DNA of 64,000 nt from assembly GCA_036365145.1 (NCBI GenBank), contig JAEOAD010001561.1, positions 151,250-215,249 of the forward strand. The letters run 5' to 3'. Of this stretch, positions 1-8,017 are shown one piece after another. The first letter of the stretch is position 1; the number at the start of each line of letters is the position of its first letter. A program made the position numbers and the translations under genes. The stretch is from Orientallactaga sibirica. Its lineage: Eukaryota > Chordata > Mammalia > Rodentia > Dipodidae. The notes beneath the pieces were generated by a model. The model worked only from the letters and a program-made list of their open reading frames with translations. It had not been told where the DNA came from and made no database searches.

Positions 1-939
1 ATGTTTCTTTTGCTAAAGAAAATACTTTAGAAATGAGGCGAATCTTCTCAACGTTGTGCATCTTTTTAGATTACATTAACAAGGAAAGTTTGAACTTGCT
101 GCACTCAACCTTCTTCGTATAAATTAAACTGATTCCTAGAAGCGAATTAACTTATTTCACACTGTACAGTGTTAGGTACTGAAGATGTTTCTTTTCTAAA
201 GAAACTACTTTAGAAATGAGGCTAATCTTACTAAGTTGTGCATCTTTTTAGATTACATTAACAAGGAAAGTTTGAACTTGCTGCACTCAACCTTCTTTGA
301 AGGAAAGCAAGTGATTCCTAGAACCCAATGAGCTTATTTCACACAGTACAATGTTCGGCAATAAAGATGTTGTTTCCTCAACAAACTATTTTACAAATGA
401 CGTGACTCTGCTAACTTTGCCATCTTTTTAGATTACATTAACAGGGAAAGTTTGAACTTGCTGCACTCAACCATCTTTGGAGAAAGGAAAGTGATTCCTA
501 GAACTGATTAACTTATTTCACACAGTACAGTGTTCAGTACTGAAGATGTTTTGTTTTCTAAAGAAACCACTTTAGAAACGATGCAAATCTTCTAACTTGT
601 ACATCTTTTTAGATTACACAAACTAGGAGAGTTTGAACTTGCTGCACTCAAACTTCTGGCTGTAGGAAAGCAAGTGATTCTAGAACCTGAACTAGCTCAT
701 TTCACATAGTACAGTGTTTGGTAATGAAGATGTTTGTTTGTAAACAAACTACTTTAGAAATAAGGGCCAATCTACTAAATTGTGCATCTTTTTAGATTAC
801 ATTAACAAGGAAAGTTTGAACTTGCTGCACTCAACCTTCTTTGTAGGAAAGCAACTGATTCGTAGAACCAAATGAGCTTATTTCACACAGTACAATGTTC
901 GGCAATGAAGATGTTTGTTTTCTCAACAAACTACTTTAC
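1..939 (+). repeat. 181-bp satellite, divergent block left of ERV copy 1
   Basis: About five tandem monomers of roughly 181 bp, recognised by the ordered words GAAGATGTTT, CTACTTTAGAAATGAGG, AAAGTTTGAACTTGCTGCAC, GTGATTCCTAGAAC and TTATTTCACACAGTACA. Monomer types alternate. Type A has CTAAGTTGTGCATC (near 235 and 775), type B has CTTTGCCATC (near 415) and type C has CTTGTACATC followed by GATTACACAAAC (near 595). The block ends at the CTTTAC that forms the left target-site duplication of the retrovirus. There is no coding potential: a 181-bp period shifts the frame by one base in every monomer. Confidence 0.95.
934..939. repeat. Left target-site duplication of ERV copy 1 (CTTTAC)
   Basis: The six bases CTTTAC directly precede the LTR start (TGCAGGG) and recur directly after the 3' LTR end (GCTGCA) at 3973-3978. 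The word is ordinary satellite sequence (ACTTTACAAATGAGG). A 6-bp duplication is usual for class II (betaretrovirus-like) integrase. Confidence 0.85.
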
Positions 940-1294
940 TGCAGGGAGCTAGAGCAAACGCCATTACAAGATGGCGCTGGCTTCCTGTCGGTGTTGAGTA
1001 AACATCTCCATATTAGGCAGCGTCTGGCGCTCACCTTACTCAAGGTATGCGCCTGCGCGTGATGCAACCTGTCCCTAGCCTATCCGTGGCATCTGCTTGT
1101 GGCAAATTTCTTGCAACCAATCAGTAGCGTTGCCTCTTAGCAATCCTGCGCCCTATAAAGCAGCTGTACAGATCTGCCCCTAAGCCCCTCGCCATCAGCT
1201 TTCCTGTTAACCAAGAGGCTCTCCAATAAAGTGTGATCAGAAGAATCCTCGTCTTGTTGTCGTTCCTTTCCCGCAGAGTCGGAGTTTCGCTGCA
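940..1294 (+). repeat. 5' LTR of ERV copy 1
   Basis: A 355-bp LTR starting TGCAGGGAGC and ending TTTCGCTGCA, matching the 3' LTR at 3635-3972 and the LTRs of copy 2. It contains AAGATGGCGC (968-977), a YY1-type motif also seen in rodent IAP-like LTRs, a CCAAT box (1117-1121), TATAAAG (1154-1160) and AATAAA (1225-1230). A short R-U5-like segment follows. The boundary is set by the TSD on the left and the primer-binding site three bases to the right. Confidence 0.88.
1117..1230 (+). promoter_or_regulatory. LTR promoter and polyadenylation signals, copy 1
   Basis: CCAAT at 1117-1121, a TATA-like TATAAAG at 1154-1160 and AATAAA at 1225-1230 lie in the order expected for U3 promoter and R polyadenylation signal. 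The same trio is in copy 2 (CCAAT 5133-5137, TATAAAA 5165-5171, AATAAA 5236-5241). Whether any copy is transcribed cannot be judged from sequence. Confidence 0.7.
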
Positions 1295-1297
1295 AAG

Positions 1298-1315
1298 TGG
1301 TGCCAAAGCCGGGGC
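1298..1315 (+). other. Primer-binding site, tRNA-Phe-like, copy 1
   Basis: Starts TGGTGCCAAAGCC three bases after the LTR end. This resembles the complement of a tRNA-Phe 3' end (TGGTGCCGAAACCCGGG) used by IAP-type elements, with mismatches at two or more positions. The tRNA assignment is tentative; the position right after the LTR is firm. Confidence 0.55.
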
Positions 1316-1388
1316 GCCGGGTGCCTGCGGTCGCCAGGCGGGGCCGAAGAGGATCAGAACTTGACACCACGGAGAGGAGAAGCCGTCG

Positions 1389-1396
1389 GTAAGTCA
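1389..1396 (+). promoter_or_regulatory. Possible retroviral splice donor
   Basis: GGTAAGTC lies in the leader between primer-binding site and gag, where a major splice donor for env mRNA is expected. The GT is at 1389-1390. Copy 2 has the equivalent TGTAAGTC around 5397-5404. Call by motif and position only. Confidence 0.35.
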
Positions 1397-1574
1397 TCCC
1401 GAGGTATGCTGTTTTTGACTTAGAGATTTTTGGTCCTTGCTGTTGCCCTTCCCTGTGGGTACTGCTTTTCATCGTGTACTCCTGTTTGAGTAAAGGGCAG
1501 TCACACGGACATCATCAGAGAGGGACGGAGGGCGCTAGCAAGACACCAGGATAGCCTTTCTGAGTCAGACACAA

Positions 1575-2320
1575 ATGGGGGAAATACAAGCTAGGCCTAG
1601 GAAAAAGGGAAAATAAAAAAGGAGGAGCAAAAACAAGAAAAAGATAAAAGTTTACAAGAAGAGCTCAAAGAAATAGGTGAAACCTACTCTTGCCCGCCCT
1701 TTGAGGGGGACAGAGGAGCCTCTGTTGGAAGTATCCTAGGCAATGAAGGAGTTTTGCACATTTAAATGTGCTGGAGGCAAATGATGAGACTAGCTCAGAT
1801 TCTGAAAAGGAGGAAGAAGATAAACTAACTGAAGAGGAAGGAGGGACTGGAGGAGGCTGCTGCCCATTATGATAGGGAGCAATATAGGCCTCCGCCCAGG
1901 CGCCCTCTATTGATGGGAGGTCAGAAGATGAGGGTATGGCCTTGTACAGAAGGTGGAGCCTTGGCACCGCCACCCTATATCCCCCAGAGGACAGGTGCCG
2001 CTTCATTAGGGCAAAAACCTGGTCACGGCTGGCCTCCACCTTCCCAGTCTTTGAAGACCCGGCAACCAATCAAGAAGGCATGAACCGGTCTCTATAAACA
2101 ACTGGAAGGATTTGGTTCAGGCAGTGAAAGATTTTGGACCAGGCGCAGATTACTCAATTGCACTAAGTTGCGCAGGATTATTGCAGTGCCCTTAACTCCT
2201 ACAGATTGGATGGAGCTGGCAAGGCTTGCCTTTCAAAAGGCCAGTATCTTGAGTTCAAATCCTTAGCTAGCATTGTAAAAATGTGGCCTTTTCACTAAAC
2301 AGCTTTCAAATTCAACCTAA
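1575..2320 (+). pseudogene. gag remnant, copy 1 (matrix to capsid part)
   Basis: An ATG at 1575 opens a short lysine-rich N-terminal reading frame that stops within about 15 codons in this copy. An acidic stretch (Glu/Asp-rich, about 1790-1850) and a proline/arginine-rich stretch follow. From about 2100 to 2290 pieces read as betaretrovirus-type capsid N-terminal sequence, with the pattern leucine-rich helix, then P-T-D-W-M-E-L-A, then a glycine/tyrosine turn. Frameshifts separate the pieces. Protease and polymerase do not follow. Copy 2 (5587-6336) preserves the same region in longer frames. Not functional. Confidence 0.7.
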
Positions 2321-2389
2321 GATAGACAGGGTTTTCAATTGGGGCCACTGAGCCAATTGGAATAACCTCACGTCAGCCCATCAACTAGT

Positions 2390-3420
2390 TAGGAACAGCT
2401 GGAAGCCAATCATATTCGACCAATGCTAAATTGTAGTAAGACCATCGACTGTAGATCCACACCTATATGTGTAAGACCTCCTTTTATGTTTCTAGTGAGC
2501 AATCAAACTGTTATTAATAACACTCTTGCTTGTCAAGCGAGTTCTTGTTTTCTTTCAGAATGCTGGAATGCCACTCAATTTCCATTGGGCATGCTGACCT
2601 GCCTGTTCCTGTGGTCATTCGAGAGTAAGAACTGTCGGTGTTGCTACGGCCTAAGAGAGACTTTAGAATTACTGCAGCTATCGTGGCTGCTCTTGCAGCT
2701 TCTGCTGCGCTGCTGCGGTAGCTGCTGCAGCCCTAGCTAAGGCCATCCCAGTGGCCCAAGCAATAAACAGCTTATCGAGAGGACTGCTTTAGCCCTGATA
2801 CCCAAACAGAAATCAACCAACAGTTTTCATGCAGACATTCTGCTAGTAAACCAAGAGTTGATCTCTTACAAGAACAGATGGACATTGTTGTATCTCAATG
2901 GGACTTGGAACCACAAATTTGATAATCTTACTAGGACATTAAGGGTCAAATAATTTGCTATTAATAGTACCTGTGTAGAGGTTGCTTCTGTAATGCAAAT
3001 TGCCTCTTTCTTTCAATCTGTGATTAATTGGGGAAATGTTGCTGACTTGAGCAGCCAATTTGTCTTGCAAATTGTCTTTGTATCTTTAGGGAATTGGTCC
3101 GAGGAGTTGGATGTGAACCTAGATGAGTTAAGAAGAGCTATTGTTGCCATCAATTCCACTCAGGTGGACCTTAGTTTGGCAAAAGGTTTCACCTCTGGTT
3201 TCATCAGCCTTTTCTTTCTTCAAAGAGTGGGTAGGGGTAGGACTGTTTGCAGTCTGCTGTTTTGGAGGATGTCTGTTCTGCCTATGGTTGGTTTGCAAAA
3301 TTCGAGCCCAAGCTAGGAGGACAAGGTGATTATCTCTCAGGCACTAGCTGCATTGGAGTGTGGATCTCCCCCAAATTTGGCTGTCAGCCCTAAAGGCAAT
3401 TAGTTCCCCTGGCCTTTGCA
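2390..3420 (+). pseudogene. env remnant, copy 1 (SU C-terminus and TM)
   Basis: A cysteine- and N-glycosylation-rich stretch at about 2423-2630 reads as the end of the surface subunit. R-P-K-R at 2647-2658 is a furin-type cleavage motif and is followed by an alanine-rich hydrophobic segment typical of a fusion peptide. From about 2870 to 3230 the TM ectodomain remnant has several N-x-S/T sites and the words NWSEEL and AINST. A hydrophobic cysteine/phenylalanine-rich anchor follows near 3220-3300, then a short basic tail. At least two frame changes interrupt it. The family resemblance is to class II/betaretrovirus TM proteins. Not functional. Confidence 0.75.
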
Positions 3421-3625
3421 CCCTCAGGGTTTAGAGTACCCATTGCACGAGGATGGGCAGGGAGATGGTAACTTCTGTTTGACCACTGCCTTTGCACTCT
3501 TGAGGGATTTCTCCCATTGCACTGAGTAAAGGAGAGGTCAATTGCCTCCCTTGATCGGTCAGCACATCATGAGGTGGGGATCTGATCGGGAGGCGCGTTA
3601 CTCTGGAGCTTGGCCTGTCTATAAT

Positions 3626-3634
3626 AAGGGGAAA
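3626..3634 (+). other. Polypurine tract, copy 1
   Basis: The purine run AAGGGGAAA directly abuts the TG that starts the 3' LTR. This is the expected position of the plus-strand primer. Copy 2 has a longer run, AAAGAAGGGGGAAA. Confidence 0.75.
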
Positions 3635-3972
3635 TGCAGGAGCTAGAGCAAACGCCATTACAAGATGGCGCTCATTTCCTATCGGTGTTGAGGTAAACAT
3701 CTCCATGATAGGCAGCGTCTTGCGCTCTTTACTCAAGGTATGCGCACGTGTACGTAACCTGTCCCTAGCCCTATCCGTGGCATCTGCTTGTGGCAAGTGT
3801 CTTGCAACCAATCAGTAGCGCCTTGTAGCAGTGCGCCCTAAAAAGCAGCTACAGAGCTGTGCCTCGCCCCTCGCCATCAGCTTTCCTGTTAACAAAGGCT
3901 CTCCAATAAAGTGTGATCAAGAAGAATCTCGTGTTGTTGTCGTTCCTTTCCACAGGTCGGGAGTGCGCTGCA
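3635..3972 (+). repeat. 3' LTR of ERV copy 1
   Basis: A 338-bp LTR from TGCAGGAGC to GCGCTGCA. It carries AAGATGGCG (3662-3670), a CCAAT box near 3807 and AATAAA (3905-3910). The TATA box is damaged to CTAAAAAG. It differs from the 5' LTR by scattered substitutions and many one- or two-base indels. Some of these are shared with the 3' LTR of copy 2, for example GGCAAGTGTCTTG, so the difference between the two LTRs predates the duplication. Confidence 0.85.
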
Positions 3973-3978
3973 CTTTAC
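3973..3978. repeat. Right target-site duplication of ERV copy 1 (CTTTAC)
   Basis: CTTTAC immediately after the 3' LTR, identical to 934-939. Satellite continues in register with AAATGAGGCGAATC. Confidence 0.85.
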
Positions 3979-4913
3979 AAATGAGGCGAATCTGCTAACT
4001 TGGCTATCTTTTTAGATTACATTAACAAGGAAAGTTTGAACTTGCTGCACTCAACCTTCTTTGTAGAAATTAAACTGATTCTTAGAAGTGAATTCACTTA
4101 TTTCACACAGTACAGTGTTCAGTACTGAAGATGTTTCTTTTCTAAAGAAACTACTTTAGAAATGGCGAATCCACTAACTTGTACATCTTTTTTAGATTAC
4201 ACAAACTAGGAAAGATTTGAACTTGCTGCACTCAACCTTCTTTGTAGGAAAGCAAGTGATTCCTAGAACCGAATGAGCTTATTTCACATAGTACGGTGTT
4301 GATAATGAAGATATTTGTTTTCTAAACAAACTACTTTAGAAATGAGGCCAATCTACTCAGTTGTGCATCTTTTTAGATTACATTAACAAGGAAAGTTTGA
4401 ACTTGCTGTACTCAACCTTCTTTGTAAAGAAGCAACTGATTACTAGAACCGAGATGGCTTATTTCACAGTACAAGGTTTGGCAATGAAGATGTTTGTTTT
4501 CTCAACAAAACTACCTTACAAATGAGGTGAATCTGCTAACTTGGCCATCTTTTTAGATTACATTAACAAGGAAAGTTTGAACTTCCTGCACTCAACCATC
4601 TTCGTAGAAAGCAAGTGATTCCTAGAAGCGAATTCAGCTTATTTCACAGTACAGTGTTCAGTACTGAAGATGTTTCTTTTCTAAAGAAACTACTTTAGAA
4701 AATGAGACGAATCCACTCCTTGTACATCTTGTTAGATTACAGAAACTAGGAGAGTTTGAACTTGCTGCACTCAACCTTCTTTGTAGGAAAGCAAGTGATT
4801 CCTAGAACCGAATGAGCTTATTTCACACAGTACATTGTTTGGTAATGAAGATGTTTGTTTTGTAAACAAACTACTTTAGAAATGAGGCCAATCTAATAAA
4901 CAAACTACTTTAC
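3973..4913 (+). repeat. Satellite between the two ERV copies
   Basis: About five monomers in the order B, C, A, B, C and a truncated A. The right end is abnormal. Near 4891-4905 the A-type word AATCTAATAA jumps straight to CAAACTACTTTAC, so most of one monomer is missing just before ERV copy 2. The first monomers here match those after copy 2 (8018 onward) including rare variants such as GGCTATC and ATTCTTAGAAGTGAATTCAC. Confidence 0.93.
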
Positions 4914-5306
4914 TGCAGGATCAAATTATTTCAGAGCAAAGTACAATGTTTGGCAATGAAGATGTTTGTTTTTCAACAAAGTACTTTACAAATGTTGAGG
5001 TAAACATCTCCATATTAGGCACTTTGCCATTGCATGCGGCAACGTTTGGCGCTCAGGTATTAAACGCGACGCCGCGATGCAACCTGTCCCTAGCCTATCC
5101 AGTGGCATCTGCTTGTGGCAAATTTCTTGCAACCAATCAGTAAGCGCCTCTTAGCAGTACGCCCTATAAAAGCAGCTGCAGATCTGTGCCCTCGCCCCCT
5201 CGCCATCAGCTTTCCTGTTAACCAAGAGGCTCTCCAATAAAGTGTGATCAAGAAGAATGTTTGTTCTTGTTGTCGTTCCTTTCCGCAGGTCGGGAGGTTC
5301 GCTGCA
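4914..5306 (+). repeat. 5' LTR of ERV copy 2, start replaced by satellite
   Basis: Begins TGCAGGA like the other LTRs, then from about 4921 to 4992 carries satellite-like sequence (AAGTACAATGTTTGGCAATG, GTACTTTACAAATG). LTR sequence resumes at TGTTGAGGTAAACATC. The U3 segment containing AAGATGGCGC is therefore absent. CCAAT (5133-5137), TATAAAA (5165-5171) and AATAAA (5236-5241) remain, and the LTR ends GCTGCA at 5306. The other three LTRs do not have this insert. Confidence 0.82.
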
Positions 5307-5309
5307 AAG

Positions 5310-5327
5310 TGGTGCCAAAGCCCGACG
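5310..5327 (+). other. Primer-binding site, tRNA-Phe-like, copy 2
   Basis: TGGTGCCAAAGCCCGACG starts three bases after the LTR. It is closer to a tRNA-Phe-complementary site than copy 1 but still mismatched. The primer identity is tentative. Confidence 0.55.
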
Positions 5328-5586
5328 CCGGGTGCCTTGCAGGTCGCCAGGCGGGGCGAAGAGGATCCAGAACTTGACACACGGAGAGGAAGACGCTGTA
5401 AGTCATCCACAGGTATGCTGTTTTTTGACTTAGAGATTTTTTGTCCTTGCTGTTGCCCTTCCCCTGTGGGTACTGCTTTTCATCGTGTGTATATCCTGTT
5501 TGAGTAAGGGCAGTCACACGGACATCATCAGAGAGGACGGAGGGCGCTAGCAAGACACCAGGATAGCCTTTCTGAGTCAGACACAA

Positions 5587-6336
5587 ATGGGGGAAATACA
5601 AGGTGCCAGGCCTAGGAAAAAGGAAAAAAAAAAAAAGGAGAACAAAAACAAGAAAAAGATAAAAGTTTACAAGAAGAGCTCAAAGAAATAGGTGAAACTC
5701 TACTCTGCCCAACCCTTTGAGGGGGACAGAGGAGCCTCTGTTAGGAAGTATCCTATTCTAGAGGAGTTTGCACATTTAAATGTGCTGAGGCAGATGATGA
5801 GACTAGCTCAGATTCTGAAAAGGAGGAAGAAGATAAACTAACTGAAGAGGAAGAGGAGGGACTGGAGGAGGCTGCTGCCCATTATGATAGGGAGCAATAT
5901 AGGCCTCCGCCCAGGCGCCTCTATTGATGGGGAGGTCAGAAGATAGGGGGTATGGCCTTGTACAGAAGGTGGCAATTTCGCACCGCCACCCTATATCCCC
6001 AGAGGACAGGTGCCGCTTCATTAGGGCAAAACCTGGTCACGCTGGCTGGCCTCCACCTTCCCAGTCTTTGAAGACCCGGCAACCAATCAAAGAAGGCATG
6101 AACCGGTCTCCTATAAACAACTGAAGGATTTGGTTCAGGCAGTGAAAGATTTTGGACCAGGCGCAGATTACTCAATTGCACTATTGCGCAGGATTATTGC
6201 AGTGCCCTTAACTCCTACAGATTGGATGGAGCTGGCAAAGGCTTGCCTTTCAAAAGGCCAGTATCTTGAGTTCAAATCCTTGGCTAGCATTGTAAAAATG
6301 TGGCCTTTTCCTTTACCGCTTTCAAATTCAACCTAA
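5587..6336 (+). pseudogene. gag remnant, copy 2
   Basis: The ATG at 5587 opens a lysine/glutamine-rich frame of about 44 codons that reads M-G-E-I-Q at the start and ends at a TGA near 5719. An acidic segment follows (about 5790-5870), then proline-rich sequence. A capsid-like segment is in one plus-strand frame at 6130-6336 and contains D-F-G-P-G-A, P-T-D-W-M-E-L-A and a K-G-Q-Y turn, as in betaretrovirus/IAP capsids. The frame ends just where capsid similarity ends and env-like sequence follows within about 100 bp. Confidence 0.75.
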
Positions 6337-6399
6337 GATAGACAGGGTTTTCAATTGGGGCCACTGAGCCAATTGGAATAACCTGAAGCAGCCCATCAA

Positions 6400-7460
6400 C
6401 TAGTTAGGAACAGCTGGAAGCCAATCATATTCGACCAATGCTAAATTGTAGTAAGACCATCGACTGTAGATCCACACCTATATGTGTAAGACCTCCTTTT
6501 ATGTTTCTAGTGAGCAATCAAACTGTTATTAATAACACTCTTGCTTGTCAAGCGAGTTCTTGTTTTCTTTCAGAATGCTGGAATGCCACCAATTTCCATT
6601 GGGCATGCTGACCTGCCTGTTCCTGTGGTCATTCGAGAGTAAGAACTGTCGGTGTTGCTACGGCCTAAGAGAGATGTTTTTTTAGAATTACTGCAGCTAT
6701 CGTGGCTGCTCTTGCAGCTTCTGCTGCCGCTGCTGTTGTAGCTGCTGCAGCCCTAGCTAAGGCCATCCCAGTGGCCCAAGCAATAAACAGCTTATCCGAG
6801 AGGACTGCTTTGGCCCTGATACCCAAACAGAAATCAACCAACAGTTTCATGCAGACATTCTGCTAGTAAACCAAAGAGTTGATCTCTTACAAGAACAGAT
6901 GGACATTGTTGTATCTCAATGGGACTTGGAACCACAAATTTGATAATCTTACTAGGACATTAAGGGGTCAAATAATTGCTATTAATAGTACCTGTGTAGA
7001 GGTTGCTTCTGTAATGCAAATTGCCTCTTTCTTTCAATCTGTGATTAATTGGGGAAATGTTGTTGATTTGAGCAGCCAATTTGTCTCGCAAATTGTCTTT
7101 GTATCTTTCGGGAATTGGTCCGAGGAGTTGGATGTGAACCTAGATGAGTTAAGAAGAGCTATTGTTGCCATCAATTCCACTCGGTGGACCTTAGTTTGGC
7201 AAAAAGGTTTCACCTCCTGGTTTTCATCAGCCTTTTCTTTCTTCAAAGAGTGGGTAGGGTAGGACTGTTTGCAGTCTGCTGTTTTGGAGGATGTCTGTTC
7301 TGCCTATGGTTGGTTTGCAAAATGCGAGCCCAAGCTAGGAGGGACAAGGTGATTATCTCTCAGGCACTAGCTGCATTGGAGTGTGGATCCTCCCCAAATT
7401 TGGCTGTCAGCCCCTAAAGGCAATTAGTTCCCCTGGCCTTTGCACCCTCAGGGTTTAGAG
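6400..7460 (+). pseudogene. env remnant, copy 2 (SU C-terminus and TM)
   Basis: Cysteine-rich surface-subunit sequence (about 6436-6650) precedes the R-P-K-R furin-type motif at 6661-6672. A run of T with extra bases near 6675-6683 breaks the frame right at the start of the alanine-rich fusion-peptide-like segment. A TM ectodomain frame spans 6879-7262 with five or more N-x-S/T sites and NWSEEL. The membrane anchor and basic tail continue in another frame at 7184-7417. The two frames overlap, so at least one frameshift separates ectodomain and anchor. Class II/betaretrovirus-type Env; broken. Confidence 0.78.
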
Positions 7461-7648
7461 TACCCATTGCACGAGGATGGGCAGGAGATGGTAACTTCTG
7501 TTTGACCACTGCCTTTGCACTCTTGAGGGATTTCTCCCATTGCACTGAGTAAGGAGAGGTCGAATTGCCTCCCTTGATCGGTCAGCACATCATGAGGTGG
7601 GGATCTGATCGGGAGGGCGGTTACTCTGGAGCTTGGCCTGTCTATAAT

Positions 7649-7662
7649 AAAGAAGGGGGAAA
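7649..7662 (+). other. Polypurine tract, copy 2
   Basis: The uninterrupted purine run AAAGAAGGGGGAAA abuts the TGCAGGGAGC start of the 3' LTR. Confidence 0.8.
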
Positions 7663-8017
7663 TGCAGGGAGCTAGAGCAAACGCCATTACAAGATGGCGC
7701 TGGCTTCCTGTCGGTGTTGAGGTAAACATCTCCATATTAGGCAGCGTCTTGGCGCTAACCTTACTCAAGGTATTAAACTGACGCGTGTGACGCAACCTGT
7801 CCCTAGCCTATCCCGTGGCATCTGCTTGTGGCAAGTGTCTTGCAACCAATCAGTAAGCGCCTTGTAGCAGCACGCCCTATAAAAGCAGCTACAGAGCTGT
7901 GCCCCTGGCTCGCCATCAGCTTTCCTGTTAACAAAGAGGCTCTCCAATAAAGTGTGATCAAGAAGAATCCTCGTGTTGTTGTCGTTCCTTTCCCACAGGT
8001 GAAGGAGGTACGCTGCA
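7663..8017 (+). repeat. 3' LTR of ERV copy 2
   Basis: A 355-bp LTR, complete from TGCAGGGAGC to ACGCTGCA. It has AAGATGGCGC (7691-7700), a CCAAT box near 7847, an intact TATAAAA (7878-7884) and AATAAA (7946-7951). It is the best-preserved of the four LTRs. CTTTAC follows at 8018-8023. Confidence 0.88.

Larger units (their letters stand above)
940..3972 (+). mobile_element. Class II endogenous retrovirus, pol-deleted, copy 1
   Basis: A provirus-like element of about 3.0 kb inserted in the satellite. In order it has a 5' LTR (940-1294), a primer-binding site, a short leader, a gag remnant including capsid-like sequence, a direct passage into env with no recognisable protease or polymerase, an env remnant with furin-type site, fusion-peptide-like and transmembrane segments, a polypurine tract and a 3' LTR (3635-3972). 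LTR ends are TG...CA and a 6-bp target duplication flanks it. All coding parts are broken by frameshifts and stops. Family assignment to class II/betaretrovirus rests on LTR style, duplication length and the Gag and Env fragments. The exact family is unknown to me. Confidence 0.9.
4914..8017 (+). mobile_element. Class II endogenous retrovirus, pol-deleted, copy 2
   Basis: A near copy of the element at 940-3972 with the same order: LTR, primer-binding site, gag fragment, direct join to env, polypurine tract and 3' LTR. It is flanked by the same CTTTAC (4908-4913 and 8018-8023). The shared pol deletion, shared flanking hexamer and shared downstream satellite indicate duplication rather than a second integration. 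Its reading frames are somewhat longer than in copy 1. It also carries a satellite fragment inside the start of its 5' LTR. Confidence 0.9.

Noticed and set aside
6665..6850. Alanine-rich minus-strand frame in ERV copy 2
   Set aside because: It is antisense to the alanine-rich fusion-peptide-like segment of env, where GCT/GCA codons read as Ala-rich or Ser-rich in other frames.
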